Source of the DNA: Candidatus Dadabacteria bacterium
GTDB lineage: Bacteria > Desulfobacterota_D > UBA1144 > Nemesobacterales > Nemesobacteraceae
Direction: 5' to 3'
Assembly: GCA_951812735.1 (NCBI GenBank)
Contig: OX638332.1
Coordinates: forward strand, 82,508 to 146,507
DNA length: 64,000 nucleotides
The notes beneath the pieces were generated by a model. It searched no databases and had not been told where the DNA came from. It was given only the letters and a program-made list of their open reading frames with translations. Positions 22,834-31,244 of this stretch are shown here, piece by piece (the first letter of the stretch is position 1; every line of letters begins with the position of its first letter). The translations under genes were made by a program, and so were the position numbers.

Positions 22834-24248
22834 ATATCCGTGTATTCCACCAGACCTTCCTCTGCGAACTCGACGCCGAAGCCGGAGCGTTTTACCCCGC
22901 CGAAGGGGGCGTTGGGCTGGATCATGCCGTGCTTGTTTATCCAGACAGAACCGCATTCCATCCGGTTCGCGATCTCTCTCGCCTTTTCTATGTCCCGGCT
23001 CCAGATCGAACCGCCGAGACCGTTGGGGTTGTCGTTTGCCTTCTCGATAGCTTCCTCGATCCGGCGATAGCGGATGATCGGTAAAACGGGGCCGAACTGC
23101 TCCTCGTCGACTAGGGGGTCTCCGTTTTCAAGGTCGGCTATGATCGTGAGCGGATAAAAATACCCTTTTCCGTCCATTTCTTTTTGTATATCTCCGGGAT
23201 TTCCGCCCAGCAGCACGCGCCCCTTGGACTCCGCACTTTGCACCAGGTTGGCCACGATATCGTATTGCTTGCGGTTCTGGATCGGACCCAAAACGACATC
23301 CTCGTTCGTACCTTCGCCAACCTTCATCTTTCTGGCGAACGCGACCAGTTCATCGCATACTTCGTCGTACACGTCATCATGCACGTAAAGCCGTTTGATC
23401 GCCGCGCAGGTCTGGCCGCTGTTGATGAACGCGCCCCAGAAAAGCCCTTCGGCGATCTGCTTCGGGTCGACGTCCGGAAGAACAATTCCGGCGTCGTTTC
23501 CGCCGAGTTCAAGAGTCAGCCGCTTCATGGTTTCCGCCGAGTTTGCCATGATCTTCTGGCCGGTCTCGCAGGAGCCGGTGAAAACAATTTTGCCGATTCC
23601 TTCATGCGTCGTCATTGCGGCGCCCAGCCTGTCGTTGCCTGCGATGCAGTTCACCACGCCTTTCGGCAACACCTCGTCTATGAGTTCGATCAGGCGCAGA
23701 GTTGAGAGGGGCGTGAAGGGAGAGGGCTTGCTCACCACCGTGTTGCCCGAGAGAACAGCGGGAACGATGTGCCAAGTGGCAATCAGAACCGGAAAGTTCC
23801 AGGGAGTAATCGAGCCCACGACGCCGATCGGCTTGCGGTGAAGCTCGACTCTGCCCTCATCGTTGTCCTGAAGGACCTTAACCGGCAGGGAAAGACCGGC
23901 TGTATAGCGGGTCCAGGCTACCGCGGCGCCGATTTCCCAGCGTGAACCGAGGCCGTTTAGAGGCTTGCCCTGCTCAGCGGTCAGGATGCGGGCGAGTTCC
24001 TCTGAGTTTTCCTCGATTTTCGAGGCGATTTTGAGACATGCCGCCTGCCGTTTGGCTTCGGGGACTTCGCGCCATTTTTTAAATGCCGCCTCGGCGGCTC
24101 GCACGGCATCGTCAAGATCCTTTTTCCTTGTCAGCGATGCAAGTCCGGCCACTTCCCCGTTAGCGGGATTCAGGACTTCGAAGCATCGTCCGGTCGGAAC
24201 TTTCTCGCCGTTGATCACGAGGCGAAACGTCTGTATTGTTGTGCTCAC
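22815..24248 (-). CDS. NAD(P)+-dependent aldehyde dehydrogenase
   Basis: This 477-residue enzyme of the ALDH superfamily oxidises an aldehyde to the acid. Key features: TPWNFPVLIATWHIVPA (cofactor site), KPSPFTPLSTLRL with the NAD(P)-binding Lys, FTGSCETGQ (Rossmann turn), general base Glu in LELGGNDAG, and catalytic Cys in GQTCAAIKR. Substrate cannot be inferred; the overall look is of broad-range semialdehyde or betaine-aldehyde type enzymes. The start is GTG preceded by an ideal AGGAGG at 24252-24261 (minus strand). It lies between the peptide receptor and permease genes on the opposite strand, so it is part of an inserted block. Its 3' end overlaps the abiEii stub. Confidence 0.94.
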   Translation of the reverse strand: MSTTIQTFRLVINGEKVPTGRCFEVLNPANGEVAGLASLTRKKDLDDAVRAAEAAFKKWREVPEAKRQAACLKIASKIEENSEELARILTAEQGKPLNGLGSRWEIGAAVAWTRYTAGLSLPVKVLQDNDEGRVELHRKPIGVVGSITPWNFPVLIATWHIVPAVLSGNTVVSKPSPFTPLSTLRLIELIDEVLPKGVVNCIAGNDRLGAAMTTHEGIGKIVFTGSCETGQKIMANSAETMKRLTLELGGNDAGIVLPDVDPKQIAEGLFWGAFINSGQTCAAIKRLYVHDDVYDEVCDELVAFARKMKVGEGTNEDVVLGPIQNRKQYDIVANLVQSAESKGRVLLGGNPGDIQKEMDGKGYFYPLTIIADLENGDPLVDEEQFGPVLPIIRYRRIEEAIEKANDNPNGLGGSIWSRDIEKAREIANRMECGSVWINKHGMIQPNAPFGGVKRSGFGVEFAEEGLVEYTDIQVVFS

Positions 24249-24276
24249 CCGGTTCCTCCTATAACCACTGCAATAA

Positions 24277-24327
24277 GTGACGACATGTCGGTCACAATAC
24301 TTAATGCCACGACATTCTTACATGTTG
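24277..24327 (-). promoter_or_regulatory. Paired palindromic boxes upstream of the aldehyde dehydrogenase gene
   Basis: A near-perfect palindrome at 24277-24295 (GTGAC-GACATGTC-GGTCAC) lies 29 bases before the start codon. A second ACAT-N6-ATGT box sits at about 24313-24326. Both share an ACAT/ATGT core, as expected for two operator half-sites of a dimeric regulator. No regulator gene is adjacent. Confidence 0.4.
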
Positions 24328-24431
24328 GTATTGTTCAGACCGAATGTCAAGCGGTATTTGTCCCGTATTGCTGAGTGTATTTCTTTAGTGGGGGAGTCGT
24401 ATATATACTTTGGAGGTACACTTCTGGCTTT

Positions 24432-24461
24432 CTGACTTTTTCATCGGGTCATGTATATAAT
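24432..24461 (+). promoter_or_regulatory. Promoter for the peptide-transporter permease genes
   Basis: -10 TATAAT is perfect; -35 CTGACT matches 4 of 6 with an 18-base spacer. It sits 27 bases before the permease ATG. It would give the downstream transporter genes their own transcription now that they are cut off from the receptor gene. Confidence 0.5.
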
Positions 24462-24487
24462 TCACTTTCTCTAGGTTCTTTTTCCGT

Positions 24488-25489
24488 ATGAAAGACTACA
24501 TCCTGAAAAGACTTCTGCTGATGATCCCCACGTTGTTCGGGATCACCCTTATCACCTTTCTCGTGATACAGCTCGCGCCGGGGAGCCCCGTTGAGAGCAG
24601 GATGTCGATTGATCAGGGAATAAAAAGCGACCAGGTAACCAAGCAGATAGTCGAGCAGACCAAAAAGCTCTACGGTCTCGACAAGCCTGTTCATGAGAGG
24701 TATCTCATCTGGCTCCGCCAGATCGTGACCCTTGATTTCGGAAATTCCTACAAGGACCACCGCCCGGTCATAGACAAGATAGCGGAGAGACTCCCGATCA
24801 CCCTTATACTGAACGTGCTTTCAATCTTCCTCGTTTATCTGATAGCCATACCGATCGGGGCGTGGTCCGCCGTTCGGCAGTGGAGTTTCCCGGAACGCGC
24901 CACCACCTTCGTTCTTTTCCTTCTATACTCGATTCCGAGTTTCTGGATGGCGGTGGTGCTGATCTATTTCTTCGGGGGCGGAGGGGCTCTTGATATCTTC
25001 CCCATATACGGCGTGCACTCAAGGGGATATGAGAATCTTCCCTTTTTCGAGAGGACAATGGATTTCCTCTGGCACCTTGTTCTTCCGGTGTTCTGTCTTA
25101 CTTACGCGAGCCTCGCGTCGCTTTCGCGCTACCAGAAGGGGAGCCTCCTTGAAGTGCTCCGGGAGGACTACATAAGGACTGCTAGGGCCAAGGGACTTGC
25201 GCCCAACAGAGTGCTTTTCAAGCACGCGCTTAGGAACTCGCTTATTCCCATAATAACGATAATCGCCTCGATCCTTCCAGCCATGATAGGGGGAAGCGTC
25301 ATAATAGAGACCATATTCTCGATTCCGGGGATAGGAAGACTGGGCTTTGAGTCGGTGCTTTCAAGGGATTACCCGGTCATAATGGCCGTTGCCACCATCT
25401 CCGCTTTTCTGACCCTGATAGGCATTCTGATATCGGACATAACCTACGCCATCGTTGACCCAAGGATAGGCTTCGAGAGGAAGTCATGA
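24488..25489 (+). CDS. dppB: Peptide ABC transporter permease, DppB/OppB type
   Basis: This 333-residue inner-membrane permease has about six spans. It opens with LKRLLLMIPTLFGITLITFL, typical of DppB. The ATPase-docking EAA loop is visible as LREDYIRTARAKGL-x-x-NRVLFKHALRNSLIP. The C-terminal part (GGSVIIETIFSIPGIGRL) is also characteristic. The stop overlaps the next start (ATGA). A clear Shine-Dalgarno is lacking. dppB/oppB naming is by family; the peptide range is not shown by sequence. Confidence 0.95.
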   Translation: MKDYILKRLLLMIPTLFGITLITFLVIQLAPGSPVESRMSIDQGIKSDQVTKQIVEQTKKLYGLDKPVHERYLIWLRQIVTLDFGNSYKDHRPVIDKIAERLPITLILNVLSIFLVYLIAIPIGAWSAVRQWSFPERATTFVLFLLYSIPSFWMAVVLIYFFGGGGALDIFPIYGVHSRGYENLPFFERTMDFLWHLVLPVFCLTYASLASLSRYQKGSLLEVLREDYIRTARAKGLAPNRVLFKHALRNSLIPIITIIASILPAMIGGSVIIETIFSIPGIGRLGFESVLSRDYPVIMAVATISAFLTLIGILISDITYAIVDPRIGFERKS

Positions 25490-26484
25490 AGCAGGACTCA
25501 AGCATCGGATACTGGGACAGGGTATGGATCGAGTTCAAAAAGGACTCCCTCGCCTACGTCTCGTTCTTTTTCATAATCCTCCTCGTGGTGACGGCGGTTT
25601 TCGAAAGTTTCCTAGCGGGCAACAGGCCCATAGTTCTGGTTGAAGAAGGCAAGTACTACTTCCCGGTAGTTGTGGATTATCCCGAGTTCCGCGGGGTCGA
25701 CCTCCGGGCCACGTACCTTGACGATCAGGATTCGTTCGCGGTCTTTCCCCCGGTGAAATACAGTCCAACGGAAAGCGATTTCTTCTCCGTTCTCGCAGCT
25801 CCCGACGGAAATCATTTTCTGGGCACAGACGACAGGGGAAGGGATGTTCTAAGCAGGATGATTCACGGGGCCAGGATATCGCTCTCAATAGGCCTTGTCG
25901 CCGTCGGGATAGCCATGGTGATAGGAATAATACTGGGGGCGGTTGCGGGTTATTACGGAGGCTGGATTGATTTTGCGATCTCAAGGTTAATAGAGGTGAT
26001 GATCACTTTTCCCGTATTCTTTCTGATCCTAACCATTCTCGCTTTCACAGAACCGAGCATTTATAACATCATGATAGTCATAGGGATTACGGGCTGGACG
26101 GGCGTGGCGAGGCTTGTCCGCGGGGAATTCCTTAAACTTCGCCGGACAAACTATGTGGAGGCGGCCTGGGCGCTTGGAAGCCGCGACCACAGGATTATAC
26201 TAAAGCACATGCTTCCAAACGCTCTCGCGCCCGTTCTGGTGAGCGCCACCTTCGGAGTGGCGGGGGCGATACTGGTTGAGTCCAGTCTCAGTTTCCTTGG
26301 ATTCGGGGTGACTCCCCCGGAACCGAGCTGGGGAGAGATAATCTCGCAGTCCCAGAAGTACGTGGATTTCGCCTGGTGGCTTGTTCTTTTCCCGGGACTT
26401 GCGATTTTCGCGACGGTTACGGCGCTTAATCTTGTGGGTGAGGGTTTCAGAAACGCGATAGACCCGAAACTAAAGGAAAGATAA
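25486..26484 (+). CDS. dppC: Peptide ABC transporter permease, DppC/OppC type
   Basis: This 332-residue partner permease has an N-terminal span (LAYVSFFFIILLVVTAVF), a periplasmic loop of about 80 residues that is longer than usual, the LGTDDRGRDVLSRMIHGARISL entry (trimmed in many families to TDxxGRD) and five more spans. The EAA loop reads RRTNYVEAAWALGSRDHRI followed by LPNALAPVLV. Four-base overlaps with dppB indicate tight coupling. The enlarged loop between residues ~45 and 105 may contact the receptor. Confidence 0.95.
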   Translation: MKQDSSIGYWDRVWIEFKKDSLAYVSFFFIILLVVTAVFESFLAGNRPIVLVEEGKYYFPVVVDYPEFRGVDLRATYLDDQDSFAVFPPVKYSPTESDFFSVLAAPDGNHFLGTDDRGRDVLSRMIHGARISLSIGLVAVGIAMVIGIILGAVAGYYGGWIDFAISRLIEVMITFPVFFLILTILAFTEPSIYNIMIVIGITGWTGVARLVRGEFLKLRRTNYVEAAWALGSRDHRIILKHMLPNALAPVLVSATFGVAGAILVESSLSFLGFGVTPPEPSWGEIISQSQKYVDFAWWLVLFPGLAIFATVTALNLVGEGFRNAIDPKLKER

Positions 26485-26493
26485 AATTACGTG

Positions 26494-27486
26494 ATGGCAA
26501 ACCGAGAACTGCTTGAGATAAAAGATCTTAACGTGTCCTTTCCCTCAGAGGGCGGGGAGCTTGAGGTTTTGGGAAACGTTAATCTCCAGATCGGAGAGGG
26601 GAAGATAGTCGGGGTCGTAGGAGAAAGCGGCTGCGGAAAAACCCTTACCGCTCTTTCGGTCATGGGGCTTTTGCCCGTGCCGCCGGCCAGGGTTAACTCG
26701 GGAGAGGTCATATACAAGGGAGAGAACCTGCTTTCGCTCAGCGAACGGGAACTCAGGCGTTACCGCGGAAACAGGATCTCCATGATATTCCAGGAGCCGA
26801 TGAGCTCCCTTAATCCTGTTTACACCGTAGGGGACCAGATAGGCGAGGTCATACGGGTTCATGAGAACGTCTCGAGAAAAGAGGAGAAAAGAAGAGTGGT
26901 TGACCTGCTGGACATAGTGGGCATTCCTTCTCCCGCCGAGAGATACTCTAGCTACCCGCACGAGATGAGCGGGGGCATGTGCCAGAGGGTCATGATCGCG
27001 ATGGCCCTTGCCTGCAGCCCCGAGCTGCTGATAGCCGATGAACCCACAACCGCCCTTGACGTGACGATCCAAGCGGGAATTCTGGCCCTGATAAAAAGCC
27101 TTCGGGACAGGCTTGGGATGGCGGTTATGCTTATATCCCACGATCTGGGGGTCATCTCAAACGTCGCCGACGACGTTTACGTTCTTTACGCGGGAAAAGT
27201 GGTTGAGCGGGGAAGCGTTGAGCAGCTTTTTTCAGCCCCCGCGCATCCCTACACCATAGGGCTTATAAACTCGATTCCCGGTCAGTCGGAGGGCGAAGAT
27301 CTTTACTCGATTAAGGGGACGATTCCCTCTCCTGGGGAGTTCCCTGAGGGGTGCAGGTTCAACAACCGCTGTGAGTACGCGGAGGGGAAATGTTTTGAGG
27401 CGCAGCCGGATCTTTACAATGTTTCTGATTCTCACGGTTCGGCCTGTTTCCGCTACGAGATGTTTTTGAAAAATGGATCGGAATAA
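26494..27486 (+). CDS. dppD: Peptide ABC transporter ATP-binding protein, DppD/OppD type
   Basis: This ATPase subunit energises peptide uptake. It has Walker A GESGCGKT (about residues 45-52), Q-loop [13 protein letters not shown], signature MSGGMCQRV, Walker [13 protein letters not shown] and the switch His in LISHDL. The C-terminal oligopeptide-transporter extension carries Cys residues ([16 protein letters not shown]) that bind an Fe-S cluster or metal in characterised members. A GTG one codon upstream of the ATG is equally possible. It is followed by the opposite-strand toxin-antitoxin pair that separates it from dppF. Confidence 0.95.
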   Translation: MANRELLEIKDLNVSFPSEGGELEVLGNVNLQIGEGKIVGVVGESGCGKTLTALSVMGLLPVPPARVNSGEVIYKGENLLSLSERELRRYRGNRISMIFQEPMSSLNPVYTVGDQIGEVIRVHENVSRKEEKRRVVDLLDIVGIPSPAERYSSYPHEMSGGMCQRVMIAMALACSPELLIADEPTTALDVTIQAGILALIKSLRDRLGMAVMLISHDLGVISNVADDVYVLYAGKVVERGSVEQLFSAPAHPYTIGLINSIPGQSEGEDLYSIKGTIPSPGEFPEGCRFNNRCEYAEGKCFEAQPDLYNVSDSHGSACFRYEMFLKNGSE

Positions 27487-27529
27487 TGCGTTTAAACGGG
27501 TAGAAATTCACTTTGCCAAACAATTGGTG

Positions 27530-27847
27530 TTATCTCAGGGCCTGTACATGAAGTTTTACGCCCTCGCTTTCTTTTAAAGACGCCAGCAGGGAGGAGATGT
27601 TTTTAAGACTCGGGTTTCCTTTCGGACCGAGCATGCGCATTAGGCTTTTCGGGTCTTTTTTCGTAAGAGTCCCAAGTTCCTGAAAACCGATAGTTGCGTT
27701 AACGTAGTCTCGTAACAGATCTTTGGCTACGGCAATTTCATCATTGAGCACACACTCAATCGCTTCGGTCAGGAGACCGACTCGGAACTCCGGATCTCTC
27801 CTCGCCCGTTCCATTACGGTATCTCTAAAGTCGCGTGTTAATGCCAC
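27530..27847 (-). CDS. Antitoxin, HI1420/HigA-type addiction module antidote
   Basis: This 105-residue helix-turn-helix protein of the HI1420-like antidote family is recognised by the C-terminal pattern TKKDPKSLMRMLGPKGNPSLKN, split here over the HTH, followed by ISSLLASLKE. It should neutralise the RelE-like toxin encoded 25 bases upstream and repress the operon. The start is GTG with GGAGGAAACAC before it. Toxin-first order is normal for HI1419/HI1420 and HigBA pairs. It is convergent with dppD (43-base gap). Confidence 0.88.
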   Translation of the reverse strand: MALTRDFRDTVMERARRDPEFRVGLLTEAIECVLNDEIAVAKDLLRDYVNATIGFQELGTLTKKDPKSLMRMLGPKGNPSLKNISSLLASLKESEGVKLHVQALR

Positions 27848-27872
27848 TGTGTTTCCTCCAATTCAATTTTTT

Positions 27873-28199
27873 TTACGCGAGCTTTTGTTTTCTATCTTTG
27901 TAGTCTTTCCAGTATTTTTTTGCTTTGTTAATGTCGCTTTGCTGACGTTTTTTCGTCCCACCGCCTAAAAGAATGATCAGATCGTCTCCATCTTTTGCAA
28001 AATAAATTCTGTAGCCAGGTCCAAAGTCTATCCTGCGTTCGCTTACCCCATTTCCCACTGGTTTGACATTTGAGAAATTCCCATTTTCCATTCGAGCGAC
28101 AGCAGTTCTGACTTTCAGAGCATGACTGGAACTAAGAGAATCAAACCATTGCTTAAACGGTTTAGTTCCATCTTCCCGTTCGTATTCTACTGTTATCAT
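27873..28199 (-). CDS. RelE/ParE-superfamily toxin, HI1419/HigB-type
   Basis: This 108-residue toxin has the fold pattern of ribosome-dependent mRNA interferases: KPFKQWFDSLSSSHALKVRTAV, ERRIDFGPGYRIYF (basic/aromatic strand) and the C-terminal LLGGGTKKRQQSDINKAKKY, all landmarks of the HI1419-like 'addiction module killer' group. The ATG is preceded by GGGGAGGAA. The pair lies on the strand opposite the transporter genes, between dppD and dppF, a position that breaks up a normally contiguous operon. Confidence 0.9.
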   Translation of the reverse strand: MITVEYEREDGTKPFKQWFDSLSSSHALKVRTAVARMENGNFSNVKPVGNGVSERRIDFGPGYRIYFAKDGDDLIILLGGGTKKRQQSDINKAKKYWKDYKDRKQKLA

Positions 28200-28245
28200 T
28201 TCCTCCCCCTGTTTGTTCCTCTTCCCTACCTTCCGATCGTGTTAT

Positions 28246-28273
28246 ATGGTAACTTATATTATACCATTGTCAA
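28246..28273 (-). promoter_or_regulatory. Promoter and operator of the HI1419/HI1420-type pair
   Basis: On the minus strand -35 TTGACA (28268-28273) is followed after 16 bases by -10 TACCAT (28246-28251), 47 bases before the toxin start. The -10 is itself half of an inverted repeat: ATGGTA at 28246-28251 and TACCAT at 28262-28267 on the plus strand. A repressor bound there would cover the promoter, as expected for autoregulation by the antitoxin. Confidence 0.6.
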
Positions 28274-28404
28274 GCCATATCAAATGCGCAGCTGGAATAA
28301 TGTATGGAACAGGTTAAAAAACCTGAAACGAAGATAACGAAAACCGGAAAGCCTGACCCTGATGCTAGATTAGGAGAGCCAAATCGGGTACTTTCCATTG
28401 CAAG

Positions 28405-28433
28405 CCCGTCTTTATCTTTTGCATAAGGGCGGG
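28405..28433 (+). other. Hairpin between the toxin-antitoxin insert and dppF
   Basis: CCCGTCTTTAT pairs with ATAAGGGCGGG (9 of 11 Watson-Crick) around a 7-base loop, about 50 bases before dppF. There is no T-run directly after it, so it is not a clear terminator. The remaining bases between the pair and dppF hold no gene. Confidence 0.35.
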
Positions 28434-28482
28434 TAACCGCCTCGTTAGAGGGCAGTAAGAACCGTTTTTTCCTCTTATCGAT

Positions 28483-29460
28483 ATGACTAGTGAAACTATA
28501 GTAAGTGTAAGGGGACTTAAAAAGTACTTCCCTGTCCGCAAGGGGATTCTCTCCAGAGTTTCCGATTACGTCCGCGCCGTTGACGACGTTGAGCTTGAAG
28601 TAAAAAAAGGCGGTACCGTGGGTCTTGTCGGGGAAAGCGGAAGCGGCAAAACGACGCTTGGAAAAACGGTGCTGAGACTTATTGCTCCCACTGCCGGCAA
28701 GATTTTCTTCGAGGGAAAAGACATCACCGAACTTGACTCGGCCCGGCTCCGCCCACTCAGAAGGGAGATGCAGATGATATTCCAGAACCCCTACGGTTCC
28801 CTCAATCCCAGAATGAACGTGGGTTCGCTCGTTTCCGAGGGAATAAGCATCCACAACACGGTAAAAAAAGAAGAGCGCGGCGAGTTCGTGGCCCGGCTTC
28901 TGGGCGAGGTGGGCCTCGGCGCCGACGTTATGAACCGCTACCCTCACGAGTTCAGCGGGGGGCAGCGTCAGAGAATAGCCATAGCGCGCGCCATCTCTCT
29001 CCGTCCGAAGTTCGTCGTCTGCGACGAACCCGTCTCGGCGCTTGATGTGTCAGTGCAGGCGCAGATAATAAACCTGCTTAAGGATCTTCAGAAAAAACAC
29101 GGCCTCTCCTACCTCTTCATATCCCATGACCTGCGCGTCGTAAAACACGTAAGTGATCTCGTGGCCGTAATGTACCTTGGAAAAATAGTTGAGATCGCTT
29201 CAAGCGAGGAGATTTACTCAAACCCCGTGCATCCTTACACCAAGATTCTTATCTCCGCGATTCCCGAAATAAAAAGAACCGGGAGCCAAAACGGCAAGGA
29301 AGCATCGATATCGGGGGAAATACGGAGCCTTGCGGATATTCCCTCCGGGTGCAGTTTCCATCCGAGGTGCCCTCTGGCGACCGAGATATGCACGAGGGAG
29401 ACTCCGCGCCTTGAGAAAAAAGGAACTGACGGGCGAAGCGTCGCCTGTCATAACGTCTGA
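28483..29460 (+). CDS. dppF: Peptide ABC transporter ATP-binding protein, DppF/OppF type
   Basis: This is the second ATPase of the transporter, 325 residues. Walker A GESGSGKTTLGKT, Q-loop FQNPYGSLNPRM, signature FSGGQRQRI, Walker B VVCDEPVSALD and His switch LFISHDLR are all present. The C-terminal zone has the Cys-bearing oligopeptide extension (CSFHPRCPLATEIC). It starts 283 bases after the toxin gene's start, so it needs read-through past the foreign pair or its own promoter; none is obvious. With dppB, dppC, dppD and the receptor gene it makes a complete importer. Confidence 0.95.
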   Translation: MTSETIVSVRGLKKYFPVRKGILSRVSDYVRAVDDVELEVKKGGTVGLVGESGSGKTTLGKTVLRLIAPTAGKIFFEGKDITELDSARLRPLRREMQMIFQNPYGSLNPRMNVGSLVSEGISIHNTVKKEERGEFVARLLGEVGLGADVMNRYPHEFSGGQRQRIAIARAISLRPKFVVCDEPVSALDVSVQAQIINLLKDLQKKHGLSYLFISHDLRVVKHVSDLVAVMYLGKIVEIASSEEIYSNPVHPYTKILISAIPEIKRTGSQNGKEASISGEIRSLADIPSGCSFHPRCPLATEICTRETPRLEKKGTDGRSVACHNV

Positions 29461-29501
29461 GAGGTTTGTTTGTTTCCCCGGCGGCCATTTTTCCGAATAA
29501 C

Positions 29502-29529
29502 TTGCAATAAAGCGATTGTGGTTTATATT
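29502..29529 (+). promoter_or_regulatory. Promoter of the yceD-rpmF-fab operon
   Basis: -35 TTGCAA (4 of 6) and -10 TATATT (5 of 6) are separated by 16 bases, about 32 bases before the yceD ATG. It is the only good candidate between dppF and the fatty-acid genes. Confidence 0.5.
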
Positions 29530-29560
29530 AGAGCATTTTTTGCAGGCGGGTTTCCGCGCG

Positions 29561-30070
29561 ATGATAGTTAACGTATCGGAAATAAAAGACGGGGGATTGA
29601 GTCTTAATCTCACCAGGGGGCCGGGGTGGCTAGGCGGTTCCGAGAAATCGGAGGTCGCGAGCGTGGGTTCCGATATAGAGTTTCATATCGATCTTTTACG
29701 CACGGCGGGCGAGGTGAGCGTACGGGGGAAAGTCGGATTCTTGGCGGTCGCCCGGTGTTCCCGATGCCTGAGCGACGTAAACGTTGACACGAATCTTGAG
29801 ATAAAACTCCTTCTTTCGCCTTCGGAAGCGGAGAGGAAGATTGAATCCGGCGGGGACATGGATTATGAGACTTACAGGGGCAGAACAATAGACCTAAACG
29901 ATTACATGAGAGAGCAGGTGAATCTTTCGCTTCCCTACAAGGCGATCTGCGCCGAGGACTGCAGGGGCCTTTGCGGCGGGTGCGGACGGAATCTTAACGA
30001 GCAGCAGTGCGGCTGCGAGGCTCGCCAAGAGGACTCGCGCTTTGCGGTACTTAAAGATATAAAGATATAG
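29561..30070 (+). CDS. yceD: DUF177 (YceD) family protein
   Basis: This 169-residue protein belongs to the YceD/DUF177 family, which is nearly always encoded directly before ribosomal protein L32 and is implicated in 23S rRNA maturation or accumulation. A Cys pair CSRCL at mid-chain and a C-terminal Cys cluster (CAEDCRGLCGGCGRNLNE, then CGC) probably bind zinc. ATG at 29561 is chosen over an upstream in-frame codon at 29516 because it fits the family start. The rpmF gene follows after 20 bases. Confidence 0.9.
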   Translation: MIVNVSEIKDGGLSLNLTRGPGWLGGSEKSEVASVGSDIEFHIDLLRTAGEVSVRGKVGFLAVARCSRCLSDVNVDTNLEIKLLLSPSEAERKIESGGDMDYETYRGRTIDLNDYMREQVNLSLPYKAICAEDCRGLCGGCGRNLNEQQCGCEARQEDSRFAVLKDIKI

Positions 30071-30090
30071 CTTCAAGCCAGGAGACTGAA

Positions 30091-30294
30091 ATGGCATTAC
30101 CCAAGAGAAAAACTTCCAAGTCGAAATCGAGAAAAAGAAGAACTCATTATACCGTCGCGTTGCCGGGAGCTTCCTTCTGTCCCGAGTGCAATGAGATGAA
30201 ACCCCCTCACAGGGCATGTCCGAGCTGCGGCCACTACAAGGGAAGGAACTTCTTCAGACAGGCGCCCGATTCGGAAGCCGTGGCGGAAGACTAA
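30091..30294 (+). CDS. rpmF: Ribosomal protein bL32
   Basis: This is a 67-residue 50S subunit protein. The basic N-terminus ALPKRKTSKSKSRKRR is the hallmark of bL32. Two Cys pairs (CPECNEMKPPHRACPSCG) make it the zinc-binding version. The spacing to fabD is 14 bases. In many bacteria plsX and fabH follow rpmF; here fabD follows directly. Confidence 0.98.
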   Translation: MALPKRKTSKSKSRKRRTHYTVALPGASFCPECNEMKPPHRACPSCGHYKGRNFFRQAPDSEAVAED

Positions 30295-30308
30295 AAACAT
30301 ACTAATCC

Positions 30309-31244
30309 ATGATAGCTTTTCTTTTTCCAGGTCAGGGTTCGCAGTACATCGGCATGGGCGCTGATTTATGCGCCGGGTTTGCCGTTGCCAGGCGGACTTT
30401 CGAAGAGGCAAATGACGCTCTCGGGATTGACCTTGCGAAGCTTTGCTTTGAAGGCGAAGCAAAGACCCTTGCTCTTACGGCAAACGCCCAACCCGCGATA
30501 CTTACCGCGAGCGTGGCGGCGTTTAGGGTGGTTCTCGGGGAAACGGAAATAAGGCCCGACCTGGTCGCGGGACACAGCCTCGGGGAATTTACGGCTCTTG
30601 TCGCCTCTGAGTGCGTCCGGTTCAGTGACGCGGTGCGCATGGTAAGAAAAAGGGGGGAATTCATGCAGGAAGCAGTTCCTCCGGGAGTCGGGAAAATGGC
30701 TGCGGTGCTGGGTTTAACGTCGCAGGAAGTAAGCGAGCTTTGCGCCGAGGTGGCCGGTGGAGGAGCGGTGGTTTCTCCGGCGAATTTTAACTCACCCACA
30801 CAGACCGTTATCTCGGGAGAAGCGGGGGCCGTTTCGGCAGCTTCCGAGCTTGCCAAGGAAAAAGGCGCAAGACGTGTTGTTGAACTTGAGGTAAGCGCGC
30901 CTTTTCACTGTTCCCTTATGGAACCCGCGGCGGCGCGGCTTGGCGATTTTGCCGAAGGAATAGATTTTAATCAGATGAAATATCCTGTAGTAACAAATAC
31001 CGAGGCAAAGGCCAACTCTGACCCCGAAAGGGTGGCGGACATCCTGGTGCGCCAGGTGGTAAGTCCGGTGAGATGGGCTGAGTCACTTGAGTTTCTAAAG
31101 GACTCCGGAGTTTCTGAGTACCTTGAAGTCGGCCCCTCCAAGGTGCTAAGCGGTCTTGTAAAGAGAACTCTTAAAGGCGTTCGTTGCGCAGGTATTGAAA
31201 AACCAGACGAGTTAAATCATATTAAAGCAGATGGAATTCAGTAA
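30309..31244 (+). CDS. fabD: Malonyl-CoA:ACP transacylase
   Basis: This 311-residue enzyme loads malonate onto acyl carrier protein for fatty-acid synthesis. It opens with FLFPGQGSQYIGMG, the family signature. The catalytic Ser is in GHSLGEFTAL, and the oxyanion/arginine region KRGEFMQEA and the His in APFHCSLM are present. It overlaps fabG by 14 bases. Cytosolic type II synthase. Confidence 0.97.
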   Translation: MIAFLFPGQGSQYIGMGADLCAGFAVARRTFEEANDALGIDLAKLCFEGEAKTLALTANAQPAILTASVAAFRVVLGETEIRPDLVAGHSLGEFTALVASECVRFSDAVRMVRKRGEFMQEAVPPGVGKMAAVLGLTSQEVSELCAEVAGGGAVVSPANFNSPTQTVISGEAGAVSAASELAKEKGARRVVELEVSAPFHCSLMEPAAARLGDFAEGIDFNQMKYPVVTNTEAKANSDPERVADILVRQVVSPVRWAESLEFLKDSGVSEYLEVGPSKVLSGLVKRTLKGVRCAGIEKPDELNHIKADGIQ

